Below, in pieces: positions 10,290-21,216 of a stretch of DNA of 64,000 bases. Source of the DNA: Lasiosphaeria ovina. Its lineage: Eukaryota; Ascomycota; Sordariomycetes; Sordariales; Lasiosphaeriaceae. A program made the translations under genes and the position numbers. The number at the start of each line of letters is the position of its first letter. Within the stretch, counting starts at the first letter, position 1. The DNA lies in contig JAULSN010000012.1 of the NCBI GenBank assembly GCA_033439765.1, positions 806,001 to 870,000 of the forward strand, in the 5' to 3' direction. The notes under the pieces were generated by a model that had not been told where the DNA came from, made no database searches, and saw only the letters and a program-made list of their open reading frames with translations.

Positions 10290-10519
10290 TGTGACGGCCC
10301 GCAAGGAAGTCAACGGTTCAATGCAGTAACGAATGTGGATTTAAAGCTAAGGAAGGAAAAAGAAGATCTATCGCAGGGACCGCGCAGGGCGCGGGGAAAT
10401 AGGTAGTGGTGCGAGCCAAAGGCTGAGCACGTGCGAGCTGTGCGCACAGGCCACACCCTAAATACAATACAGCCAATAGAATCAATCCTGTCATGTGAGC
10501 CCCTGTGGCGACCGTGACA
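10290..10519 (-). repeat. 5' LTR of the nested retroelement
   Basis: 230 bp with TG...CA ends (plus-strand TGTGACGG ... CCGTGACA). It retains the unmutated base at all four positions where the two LTRs differ. Confidence 0.93.
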
Positions 10520-10524
10520 CCGGC

Positions 10525-11495
10525 CGACTAGCGTATCGTAATAACCGATAATAGCTAGACTACGAATAAGAAAGGTATAGATTGGATTCATCACTTCGAT
10601 TTCCACAAAGCATCTCGTATAAAGGGTATATACCGGCTATTAATCCTTAATAGCCACGAAAGCCACCACTCTAAAGAATTCGATAACTATTATAAAGAGT
10701 ATAATATTATTACGCTTTATATGCCTCCATACTCTTCATATACTTCAGCCTTTAGATATTAGTTACTTTAGGCCTTTGAAGAAGGCGTATAGCCGCCAAA
10801 TTGAGCAGTTTATACGGATGAATATCATACACATTAGTAAGTTGGAGTTTCTTTATACATTTAGAGAGGCGTTTTTTACTTCGATCATAGAAAAGAATAT
10901 CCAGGGGGGTTTTACCGGAGCTGGCCTTGTACCGTACGACCCAGAGAGGGTGATATCTAAGCTAGATATGCGTATTCGGACCCCAACACCCCTAGCCTCA
11001 AGCCCAACCACAGCACTACCTTGGGCCTCCCAAACGCCACACAACCCTCGAGAGGCCACCTCACAATCAGCATTTATCAAAACTCGAATTTCCAACCATC
11101 AGGGCAGCTCTCCAACCCCGATGCTAACTACTATGGATCGATTAGCCAAAGGTACAATGGCTGTAATGTACGAGGTGGCTCTTCTACGTTCGGAGGTCTC
11201 AGTACTACGAAAGGCCAATGAGGGGCTTAGTAAGCGACAGAGAGCCAAAAAAACACGTGTACGGCTTGGAGGGTCACTTACTATACAAGAGGCACAGGAT
11301 CTACTGGATCAGAAGGCTATGGGTGAGCAGTTAGCCCAGGAAATACGACAAAATGGTGGTGGTGCAGGGGGGTCTCGTACGAAGATTCGGTGCTGTGGTG
11401 TCTGTGGTAAGCCTGGCCATAATGCACGCACGTGCAAGGAGGCTGCAGAATCGTCTGATTCATCTGTTTCTGATTCAGTTATTGTTATTTCCTAG
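10525..11495 (+). pseudogene. Pogo/Fot1 transposase, 3' part
   Basis: Resumes the transposase after the LTR insertion. The second catalytic block reads LLILNSHESHHS, where an Asp is expected before the conserved H-SHHS, so the catalytic Asp is Asn here (a G-to-A change). A small frame slip follows near 10740. An open stretch then runs from KKAYSRQIEQFIR through IQGGFTGAGLVPYDPERV to the C-terminal CCHC zinc knuckle CGVCGKPGHNARTC. That tail is typical of fungal Fot1/pogo transposases. Confidence 0.9.
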
Positions 11496-11537
11496 TGTTG
11501 TGGTTATGTAATTAAGGATAGATGTGGTAGGGTGGTG

Positions 11538-11584
11538 AAAAGTGCGGCGCTCGCTTGTCTGCGGCGCTCGCTTATCACACACGT
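11538..11584 (-). repeat. Right terminal inverted repeat of the pogo-like element
   Basis: Mirror of 7635-7681 with the same internal doubled 17-bp unit. One unit has a G for A change seen on the plus strand as CTTGTCT versus CTTATC. Confidence 0.9.
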
Positions 11585-11717
11585 TATTTGCCTTATTTGT
11601 ATTATTTGCAAATATTTACCGGATCGGAAAAATGACATTCCGGGCCCGGGTAAACCCCGGAATGGGAAAAATCTGCCAGCCCAGACGCCCGAAGCCAGCC
11701 ATCGCCATACCGAAGCT

Positions 11718-14474
11718 TCAAAAAAGGCCATATCGCCGCCAATTGAGCAGGCACAACAGCTTGTTAATAGTATCGCTACTGAGCCCGTATCTCTGCAGTC
11801 CAACGACTAATTTGGCCACACTAAATAGCCTCTCGCAGTCTGAAGACATCGCCGGGATCGAAAGAAGGTCAAAAGCCATTCGTAATAGCCGTAGAAAGCG
11901 TTCTTGGTTATCCTTCCACCAAGCCAGAATATCATCAACAGGTTTGACAGGCTCCTAAAGGTATTATTGAAGTTCAGAAGCGTAGTCGGGAGGGTCATAG
12001 TAGTCGTAGCCGGTAAGGTAGGCATTCGGGAGGTCTTGCGCCTACACAGGGACTTCGGGGACCTCGATATAGGGGTAATGCCAGTCAAAGAACGCCCTAA
12101 CTAGGGACATAATATCGAGGACCTATTCAACAGGGAGATATTTGACCAACCACTTATCCTTATACCCGGGGTATAGAACCATCGAGACCCAGTAAACAGG
12201 TATAATTTCCATCCTCTTAATATATTTCTTGAGCTTCGCAATTGAGCGATCGAGACTATGAGCTAGGAAGACCTCACTTTCGCCTACGAAAGGTGCGTCG
12301 GGCGCTACGGCAGGCTCGGGAGCTAGCCGGCGAACGTTAATAGCGATCGCCGCTTCGGGAGGCATCATTAAGCCGGCGCGGCGGGGAGGAAGGTCGGCAT
12401 TATAATCCCGTAGGCGGGCAGAGGGCCGGGTCGCTCGTTATATTCGTCTCGGTATTACGGGCGGCTCTACAACGACGATTTCTTCCTACATCGGGGCAGG
12501 TGGTAGTGACGGTACGGGAGCCGGGCGAGCCGGTACAAATATAAGCCGCCGACTAGAAAGCTCTTCAACCAAGTAATACATCGTCGGGATAACCTCACAA
12601 AAGAGTGGCTTCCTACATTCGAAGCGCTTGGTAATAACTTTGAAGGGTTCCAACTAGTTCTTAACTTCTTTCAAAATATACTAGTCTTCGGCGCTCAACA
12701 CATCGGCAACAGGGACTCTTCTTATCGGGTCGGGAATTTACAACGACTGGAAGGTCCAGTAATCTAGCACATCGCGAAGTCGTAATACCCTCTCAATCAT
12801 AGAATAAACAGAGTTCTATCGAGTACTATTATCAGCCCGTAATTAAAGCCCGGCTAAATCGTCGTCAAAGAAAACCTAATCACCAACAGCCTCAAGCTCC
12901 GCGGCGCTCAGCCGCCTATTAGCCACGTTGAGGAAGGAATCCCGGCGTTAAGGGTTATAGCGAATATGGTATACGAGGTTATGAAGCTTACCGACTGGCC
13001 CGCGTTTACGCCATTCCTTAAGGATTTTATCTTCTTCTTCAAGGTCGATTACGAGGCCATCACGAGATTCGAGTATACGGAGCAGCTCTTTACTATTACC
13101 CTCAATAAAGGCTTTGGCGGCTAGGTTAAGTATATGGCCGAAGTAACGCACACGACAGCGCGCCTCGGAATCCTCCCGGCCGTCGGTATCAAGGCCCGGC
13201 TCAAGCTCCCGAATTAAATACCGAATACTAGTATCGTTATTATCGGCATTATCGGCTTGGAAGTAGCCGACTTCATTATATTATATACCGTACTCGGCGA
13301 GGGCTTTCGTAATAATCGGCGCGAGGTTATCGCCGCCGTAAGTACCCTAGATACGAGGTATACCGAGCGTACAATTCGTGAGCTTCCCGGAGGCATCGAC
13401 GAAGTATAGAAATATACCAAAGAGGGCATAGCCGTTTAGCGAAGTCTATATATTAAAGGAGAGGTATTTTTTATACTTACTTTACGTTATTTTATCGCGT
13501 AGTTATTATACTTAGCTAGCAAATCTTTCTTCTACCTAGGCCTTAATCGTATTAGCTAACTTCGGTAATAATATACCTACTAATCCGGGCGAAACTAGGG
13601 TCAATATATGGCGAAAAGTAGGTCCTTCGATCATATAGAAAGGAATAGAGTCTTCGATAACCCAGTCAAGGACTACTTCCTTAAAAGCATTAGCCAAATA
13701 CAACGGAATCGGTATATTACTCGGCGATCTTGTTAATACCCCGGCGCGTTATATTTCCAATACGTTACCGTACTTCCTCTTCTTGGCCGGGCCCTCGGCC
13801 GGGTCCTCGGGCTCAACTATGGTCTCGATAGGCTTCGCAGGGTCAAATTTATCGTATACGGCGTTGAGGTATAGAGCCGCTAACGACGTAGCCGTAGAAG
13901 CATATATCGTAACATTAGGGCAAAGGGAACAAATCCATTGACAGCCATCGAGGCGCTCCCCGGCCGGGCTCAATACTACCGTAAAGACACCCCATATAAG
14001 AATCCACGATGTTCTTTTCTTCTTCTTGAAGACCCACGCTTCCAATACGTAGTACTTCCTTCCTACTAGTATACAGGGCCAAAGGTTCAGGTCGTTATGA
14101 AGACTTCGGGAGTCTACCGCGCGTAGGGCTTTGATGCGGTCCGCGATAGAGGCAGGCTCGTGAAGGAAGCTTTCGATCGATGCAATCGGTACGGAGCTTT
14201 GAGCGGAATTCGAGCCCGGGGAATTCGGAGGACTGTCGGAAAAGGTAAAGGGACTCCCGGGAGGGCTCGTTATCGTATTGATAGGTCGGAATGGCTTTAA
14301 TTGTAGTAGAAATGCTGGCGTTCGTAGGTATATTACTACGTTCGGACTGTTGTTCGGGGGCTGCCAGGCAAATGCAGGCTTTTCGCCCGGAAGATCCACA
14401 TTTTCCTGGGCAGGGAACCCACTGTTAGCACCCTGAACCCAGGAAAATTGGACCATAGAAAAATGGCCCCACAT
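11718..14474 (-). pseudogene. hAT transposase, heavily mutated
   Basis: Reads on minus from about 14474 to a stop at 11718. The N-terminal half (14474-13749) ends in a degenerate BED-type zinc finger: WICSLC is kept, but the expected His positions read Tyr. The middle holds RYFGHILNLAAKAF near 13150, a typical hAT motif. The C-terminus holds the dimerisation domain: DDILAWWKDNQERF, then LLSIPAMSSDCERLFS near 11840. Between these blocks the frame is cut by many TAA/TAG codons that would be CAA/CAG before C-to-T change, for example near 11960. The original start may be the ATA codon before TSPPGSPF, a former ATG. Confidence 0.88.
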
Positions 14475-14588
14475 ATACCATATTTACAAATATATTTACC
14501 ACATCTACGGCTTCAATTTGCCTTATTTGGGACCTTTTTTACCTTATTTGCTTTGCAAATATTTGTATTTGACGTATTTGCATTGCCA

Positions 14589-14611
14589 TATTTGCATTGT
14601 TGCGAGCGCTG
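14589..14611 (-). repeat. hAT right terminal inverted repeat
   Basis: Ends GCGAGCGCTG and is directly followed by the target duplication CGGACGGG at 14612-14619. Perfect match to the left end. Confidence 0.93.
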
Positions 14612-15535
14612 CGGACGGGTCGGAATTATGGCAGAATCGTGTCACCTTGGCGAGGCGCGGCGCGTCGACAAACAAGCATTTCCGGCTTCTTCTGTCCCGA
14701 AAAACATCTTTTTGAGGAAATTTCCATTCAAGACGCAATGAAATATTAGGTGTTAAGAACCGGAAGAAAGCTTCGAGCGGCTCCGGATGATCGTGGCAGA
14801 GTCGCGTCAGCCAGCCGACGTGGTTCCGGACGAAATCAAGGGCATGCTAAGTATCCAACACCCTGAAAGCTTCAGTGACCCACAATTTCACCCCATCATT
14901 GTACCTTGCCCAATGGACCCGGTGTTAAGAGGCGGGATGGAAAAGCCCAGCCAAATTGAAGGGTTGATGTTGAGCCGTGTATTTTTGGTTGACCTTGCGA
15001 TAATGCGACGACGGCGATTCGGCTACAACAACAGCCGATTCTGTACTGGAATAAGATTTGTTCAATTAATTGGCGGATAATTAATTCAGGAAGCCGAATT
15101 GTCGTCTCTGGTTTTTTTTTGACGCAGCGATTTAAGCCCATCCTGTAAATTTAAGGAATAAAGTCGCTGATGATCTTCATTCGCCCAGTTCTTCCCATCA
15201 AACATACTCCCATTAATCACAGCCGTAGACAATTCTTCATCGCCATGATCAGCTTCTCGTTGGTGGACGTCATCTGCGGACTTGGCATAGAACCCGAGCA
15301 TGGTTGATAATACTGATTCTAACCGAATCTAGCCATCTCCTGTGTAACGATGACAAATGCTCAGGCGGTGAGCTGGTCCATAGTACAAAGTGCAAAGCTT
15401 TCCAAGGCAACGGCTCCCTCGGCATCTTACCCCCTGCGACTATAGCTACCTCAAAATACCCACTTCGTTCGATACGACATTCTTCGCTCCTTATATCCCG
15501 ACTGTCTCTACTGGCACGGTTCTGCCCATGCGCAC
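14612..15535. other. Intergenic, no gene seen
   Basis: Holds the hAT target duplication at its left edge and the promoter of the Zn2Cys6 gene at its right. Short frames at 14787-15080 (plus) and 15086-15301 (minus) have no recognisable motif. Composition is mixed, and old transposon debris is possible. Confidence 0.5.
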
Positions 15536-17848
15536 ATGGCCGACTTGACTTCTGGGCCCCGTGACGGGGGCAAAATTGGCCTTGGCAGGGAAGGGAACAA
15601 AGCTCAGAGGGACAAGGAAAACACAGCCAGAAAGGCCCTCAAGCGTCTGTCGTGCGAGTAAGTACAACCCTACGAGTAGCTGCCAGGCATAAACTCGGAG
15701 CCGATAGGGTTTCTGATCGTGCGGCAATGCAGAACGTGCAGGACTCGAAAGATTCGGTGTGATCGCCAGCATCCAATATGTGGACGATGTGCCAGGCTGG
15801 GCGACGAGTGTTGCTACTTGGATCGTGCCAAGGCACCCATGTCCAAAACGGAAATGCTGGTGTGTCTGGACGCCATGAACAGACGGCTCCGTGAGTACTG
15901 GACCCAAGGCGAAGTCGTGCTTCACTTTGCCCCGACTGCCGACTGAGATGCTTTCGTGTACAGAACAGGCAGAGGCCAAGCTCGCTTTACATGTTGACGA
16001 TGACCCGGAACACACTCCACCCGCAACAAATTCCACACATTCCATGTCGCCGCCGCAGGCGAACACAGAAGGACTCGCGCCAATACCAGACCTTTCCGGT
16101 GACTGGTACGAGATTCAACCCCCCAGGTCTAACTTCTCGCTTAGTTACTGACACGCCCTAGGCCTGACATGGAAATGGAAGACTACGGCTTCAACTTCGA
16201 TGCCCTGTCCTACACCACACCGCTCGAATACGTAACCGAGACGTCCCAAACTATGTCAGACGCCAGCCAGTTCAACGCTGCATTTCCTGACATCACTCCT
16301 CTCCCACTCTGCTACGAAGAGCCCAGAGTATTCCCTTCTATTATACAGACACTGTAAGCCAGCCACGCCTGAGTCTGACCGAGCCTGTACTGTAGCTCAC
16401 AGTCCCACATCTAGGCATGCCAGATACTTTGAGCTATTCCACCCGTTCATGCCGCTGGTCAACAAACCCCGGCTCGAAGCCGAGCTGGCCCAAACGCCCC
16501 CCTCAAAAGGCGCCCAGGCGCTATCCACCGCCATAGCAACGCTCGCAGCCTTCTCCGACCCCAGCCTCCGGTGCCACGTCGACAGGCACTACGACGAATG
16601 CCGCACGCTGCTGGACCTATGCGAGCGGCAAGCTACCGATGAGTCACTGGCCACCATCAACACGCTGCAGGCGCTCACGGTGCTGGCGCTGTTCGAGTTC
16701 AAGCAGCCGTGCTTCGCACGGGCGTGGATGACGCTCGGGCGCGCCATCCGGCTGGCCAAGATGATGGGCCTCGACCGCGCCCCGGCTGCTGCTCCCCGGC
16801 GCCACAACGCGAGCGCCGTCGGCGAGCGGTGGGGCGCCGCAAAGATGCAAGGGTGTCCTCCGCTCGACGCTGCCGCTGCCGAGGAGCGCCGCCGCACGTT
16901 CTGGGTGCTGTATATCCTCGAAGCGTTCTCCACGACGCAGACGGACGAGGCCTTGACGCTGGAGATGCCGGTGGGTTTTGCATACACCCAGCCCCAAGTT
17001 TCAAGCTTGCGATGACAACTGACGACATCCAGGTGCACATCCCGCTGCCGTCGCCGAGCGAGTACCCCGACGGCTCGTCTCTAGCCAGCATGCCATCCAT
17101 CCACGAGATCCTCGACGCTCGCACCACCGACAACACCACACAACTCTCCCCGCTCGCCGGCAACGCCGTCATGGTGTGCCTGTACCGGCGGTGCGCCGAG
17201 CACATCACCGCATCCATATCCGCATCCACATCCGCATCCCACCAGCACACACAGGACACCACGACAGCAGGCTGCTTCTGGGAAACGCACTACGCCATCG
17301 CCGACGCCCTCGCGCACTGCCGCCACCACGTCCTCGCCGCACACACTAACCCCCACAACACCGACGGCATCGACGGCGCGCGCACCCTGCCGCTGCGCAT
17401 GAACCTGGCCGCCGTCGAGATCAGCCTGCACGAGGCGGCGCTATCACGAGTCACGCGCGCGTGCAGGACGTTGCCGGGAGCGCTGGCGGACGATGCGGCA
17501 AGCCGGTGCGCGGCGGCCGCGGGCGCGGTGGTGGACGCCGTGCAGCGCGGGCGGTTCAGTCTTGGTCTGGCGCCGGGGAATGGGGGTGGGAATGGGAATG
17601 GGAATGGAATTGCGGCTGACATGTTCCGGCAGCACGACCGCTTCCTCGTGTGGCCGCTTGCGGCGGCCGCGAGGGTCTATGTCAGGATCATGTCCGCGCA
17701 GAAAGGGGAGGGTGTTGTTGATGGCGATGCTGGGGTGGTAGAGGCAAGGAGCCAATTGCGCGTGCTGGCGGAGGCTACCCGTGACTTGGTCCGGCCCGAG
17801 CATGTTCCGCCGGGCTTGTTGGGTGAGGTGGATGCGCTGGTGAGGTGA
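15536..17848 (+). CDS. Zn2Cys6 fungal transcription factor, 6 exons, ~661 aa
   Basis: Nuclear DNA-binding regulator. Exons: 15536-15657, 15733-15890, 15964-16105, 16162-16353, 16415-16970 and 17033-17848. Exon 1 starts MADLTSGPRDGG and ends inside the zinc cluster. The splice to exon 2 completes Cys40-x2-Cys43-x6-Cys50-x6-Cys57-x2-Cys60-x6-Cys67, the exact binuclear cluster. A probable linker or coiled coil (MLVCLDAMNRRL) follows. The middle-homology region starts near HARYFELFHPFMPLVNKP and runs through LGRAIRLAKMMGLDR and RRRTFWVLYILEAFSTT. The third intron has an alternative donor at 16127 giving seven more residues; 16106 is preferred because it avoids a 35-bp intron. The targets are unknown. 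The transporter and the oxidase that follow on the same strand are candidates only by position. Confidence 0.9.
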
Positions 17849-18773
17849 TTTGTGTGTGTTGGTGTTGTAGGATAAGAAGGCTGTAGGTTGTTATGAAACT
17901 CTCAACTTTCATCAAAACTTGGATCTCATTTAGGTTAGTATTTACCAGAATTAATTAGAAGAAAATTGTCTCTTTGTCCAATTTGGTGGGTGCGAGTAAT
18001 CATAGGAATGAATGTTAAGGATCATGTCGTGCATCCATTACGGTATGGTACGCATTCTCCTTTTGACCCTATTCGGTGGCATAGGAAAGTTCGCCTATCA
18101 GACGGCTGGTTCATGGATCTTGGGAGGTACCTAAAATACTGAGGCAACGCGTTATTAGCTCTCAGAACAATCCTAGGTCGCTAAGCCGTGAGACACCATC
18201 GGACTTCTCGCACCTCTTGCAAATGGCGAGCATTTAGGGAGTTGCTAGCTTGGAAAACGATTTTGAGTTGTTACCACTATTTTACCGAAGCATGTTCTTA
18301 TTCAACTCGAGGGATCGTGGTGAGGGACAGATGTGAGAAAATTTGTGAACACACGCTGGTTGGCTAACTCTCGAAAATAGCGGGGCTGTCCAAGAAAAGC
18401 CCCGCACTTCCCCCCCCCCCCCCCGCCTTTCGTAGGTGGCGTTTGGGGCTTGCTTAGCTCGGTAGCGTCATTTCCAGGGCGCCAGCGTCATTGCGAATTC
18501 CTTGGCATCCATGTTAGCACTGCGGGATTTCCATTTTCCAACCACCTTCGACAACCTCGCCGTCCTGTCTCAGCGTTTGATTACTGCCGCGTTCGATTTA
18601 ATGTTTGATTTTGTGAGGCGAATTACCAATAACAACTTGTTTTTTATTTTATTTCCAGCGTTTGGCGCGCAATTATTTGTCAAAACCTGAAGTGTGGCGC
18701 TCAATTGGCCACCGGCGCAATTGCGGCATTGCGAGTAATAATCCGTTCAGAGCTTCAAAGGACAGCATTCGCC
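17849..18773. other. Intergenic with hairpin and poly-C tract
   Basis: No gene is supported. It contains an 8-bp inverted repeat (GCGGGGCT ... AGCCCCGC, 18380-18405) directly before a run of 15 C (18410-18424). The last 270 bases are the leader region of the transporter gene. An upstream frame into the transporter has no ATG. Confidence 0.6.
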
Positions 18774-20180
18774 ATGACGCAGACGAGCGGGCTTCTCGAG
18801 TCGTTCCTGGCGGCGATCCAGGCCAGCCTCTCGGTACTCCTCGTCATTTTCTACGGCGGCATCGCAGCGTGGCTGGGGCTGCTGGACCACAGCAGCACCA
18901 AGGCCATCTCCAAGATCTGCGTGCGTATGTTTCTGCCCGCCCTGCTCATCACCAAAATCGGGTCTGAGCTGCACGCCGGCTCCGCCACCCGCTACCTCAT
19001 CATCTTCGCCTGGGCCGTCGTCTGCCACCTCATCTCGTTCCTGGTCGGCATCTTCGCCCACTTCGGCCTCGGCATGCCCGACTGGGTCACCGTGGCTCTG
19101 ATGTTCAACAACACCACTAGCTACCCCCTGCTGCTCATCACGGCGCTCGACGACACGGGCATCCTCAAGTCGCTGATCGTCACTGACGAGACCTCGAGAG
19201 AAGCAATCGAACGCGCAAAGTCCTACTTCCTCGTCTTTGCCACCGTGTCGAGCTGTCTGACCTTTGCAGTCGGCCCTCGCCTGATCGACTCTGAACACGC
19301 ACCCGAGCCCGAAGCCGACAAGGAGGACGACCCTGTCGACAATGGCGAAGATCAAACTGGGGCTGGCGAAGAGACGGGGCTGCTCAATCCCCGCTCGTCC
19401 GCCGTTCAGTTCTTAGACCCATTCGGATCAACCTCCTTCTTCCCCTCGAACCGCCGGCCCTCGGTGGCCCCGAGGTCAAAGCCGCCGGCGGACCGAAGAG
19501 CGTCGATTGTGCCTCGGAGCAGGTGGACCAGACTTAGCCCCCGGACTAAGTGGTGGCTGCTGTTCATCTCCGACTTCTTCAACGCCCCCCTGCTCGGGGC
19601 GGTCATTGGCGCCGTCATCGGGCTGGTCCCTCCCCTCCACCGCGCCTTCTTCAGCTCTTCCGAGGACGGCGGAATCTTTACCGCGTGGCTGACGGCTTCT
19701 CTGAAGAACATCGGTGGCCTGTTCGTGCCTCTCCCCGTAGTGGTGGCCGGCGTGTCGCTGTACACGTCCATGAAGAGCCTCACGCAGAACAGTGGGAGCA
19801 GCGCAGCGAAACTGCCGTGGCTGACTGTCACCTTCATCCTTGTCGTGCGATTCGTTCTCTGGCCCATTGCCTCCATAAGCTTCATCTATCTTATCGCTTC
19901 GCGCACCGAGTTTCTCTCGACGGATCCCATGCTGTGGTTCAGCATGATGCTCATGCCCACGGGGCCTCCAGCCATGAAGCTGATTACTTTGATCCAAGTC
20001 AGCGACGGCGAGCCGGATGATGAAGTGAACATTTCAAAGCTGCTGACGGTATGTTTCTTACCACTTGTTCAGCTATTTGCCTTTACACTGACTGGCGTCT
20101 AGATTTCGTACATTATCTCGCCGATTCTTTCCTTTACAGTTGTGGGCAGTCTCTTGGCTAGCGAAGCGGGCATCAGATGA
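18774..20180 (+). CDS. Auxin-efflux-carrier-type membrane transporter (Mem_trans family), 2 exons, 450 aa
   Basis: Integral membrane transporter of the PIN/AEC superfamily; in fungi these sit in plasma or ER membranes and their substrates are mostly unknown. Exon 1 is 18774-20048 and exon 2 is 20103-20180, around a 54-bp intron (GTATGT ... CTAG). The N-terminal half has about five hydrophobic segments, including SVLLVIFYGGIAAWLGLL and the family motif ICVRMFLPALLITKIG. MFNNTTSYPLLLITAL is the conserved unwound-helix region. A hydrophilic acidic and Ser/Arg-rich loop (about residues 170-270) separates it from the C-terminal bundle, which carries FFNAPLLGAVIGAVIGL and MLMPTGPPAM. Two-bundle architecture and length are normal for fungal members. 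Confidence 0.92.
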
Positions 20181-21216
20181 TTCAAGACTGGGAAGGTGGG
20201 ACATAGTCTGCGAGCTCTCTCATTACCCCGGGCGGCGTCAGAAAATCGAACTTATATCTGGATCTATTCATGTATACGAAGGATTTATGGTTCATCCAGG
20301 TTGCACAAACTCAGGTTATTATCTTCAAGTTGCACAGCTTGAACCCCAACCAATCCTTCACATGACTTGGCCGTTTCCATGCACCCTACAAGGACATGCA
20401 AGAAAAATCCCGAAACCACGGCAAGGCTGCAAGTTTATCAGCATCCAGATATCTATTTGCGCCGAGCGGCGCGGCCACTCTGATTACCCCTTGGCACGGC
20501 GCAGGCAAGACGCGGGACCGGATTGAGGCTATTTTCCCTTGTCCGCGACATACATATATCCGACGGGAACCCGGTGCCACCTCTCTGAGGAACCCCCCAT
20601 CCGGGGCCCTTTCCTCCAAACATGCGCCCACCTCAATTTACCCAATGCCGGCGAGCCCACATTTCGTCTCTGCTATCTCTCGGGACCTTCTTTCCTGTGC
20701 GTGTCCGCGACCTGGCTTGCGTCAGCCCATCGGCACACCACTCTAGGATATCTTATCTCATGCGAGTTTGTGTGTCGGTGTGTGCGTGATTTGTGCCTGG
20801 CACCCGCGCGATTCTTGCCCAACAGTGTCACACTGAGTATTAAAAGCTGCATCCAAGACTTGCCAACCCTGGCGTTCTCGTCATAATATATCTCGCCCGC
20901 CCGCGTTCGCCAAGCCGAATTCCGAGCCTCCCTCGCCAGGGGCTTGGTATCCATTCGCAGCCAATGCCGCGATTGCTCTGTCAGTGAGGATGCCTGGGAC
21001 TGCCGCGCCTATGTGACCCCCTTGCCGTCCTCCCGCGCCCCGTGGAGCTATATTAGATCCCAGGCTTCTGGCCCGCGGCGAAGGAGTATATACGTAGAGC
21101 CTGGCACCTGCCCGCGGGACTTGTGTACACCGCAATCTGCTTGGAAAATCGCCCGACCCTGGTTTCGCTGCAGATCGTCTTGGCCTTTGCGGGCTGAACA
21201 GACTACACGGCACACC
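20181..21216. other. Intergenic, no gene seen
   Basis: Region between the transporter and the FAD oxidase genes, both on plus. Several overlapping short frames were checked and none shows a domain, signal peptide or plausible exon structure. Confidence 0.55.

Larger units (their letters stand above)
8434..10519 (-). mobile_element. Short gag-only LTR retroelement nested in the pogo-like element
   Basis: Two 230-bp direct LTRs flank a 1.63-kb interior, with the 5-bp target duplication CCGGC at 8429-8433 and 10520-10524. The gag frame, a purine tract next to the 8434-8663 LTR, and the LTR termini all place transcription on the minus strand. No reverse transcriptase, integrase or protease motif is present. 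It is therefore a non-autonomous derivative whose movement would need another element. It splits the pogo transposase and is the youngest of the three nested insertions. Confidence 0.92.
7635..11584 (+). mobile_element. Tc1/mariner-pogo (Fot1-like) transposon nested in the hAT element
   Basis: Inverted 47-bp termini begin ACGTG and lie between TA dinucleotides (7633-7634 and 11585-11586), the target duplication of Tc1/mariner/pogo elements. Without the nested LTR element it is about 1.86 kb, the usual Fot1 length. It sits between the hAT transposase end and the left hAT terminus. The transposase runs on plus and is split by the LTR element at 8433/10520. Confidence 0.92.
7543..14611 (-). mobile_element. 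hAT-superfamily DNA transposon, inactive, 7.07 kb including a nested element
   Basis: The termini are a perfect 23-bp inverted repeat beginning CAGCGCTCGCAACAATG. It is flanked on both sides by the same 8-bp direct repeat CGGACGGG (7535-7542 and 14612-14619), the size diagnostic of hAT insertion. Removing the inner pogo-like element leaves about 3.1 kb, a normal hAT length. Its transposase is on the minus strand and is full of stops. Subterminal regions are rich in ATTTGC/GCAAAT motifs, possible transposase-binding sites. The intact target duplication shows one insertion event with no later end rearrangement. Confidence 0.92.
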
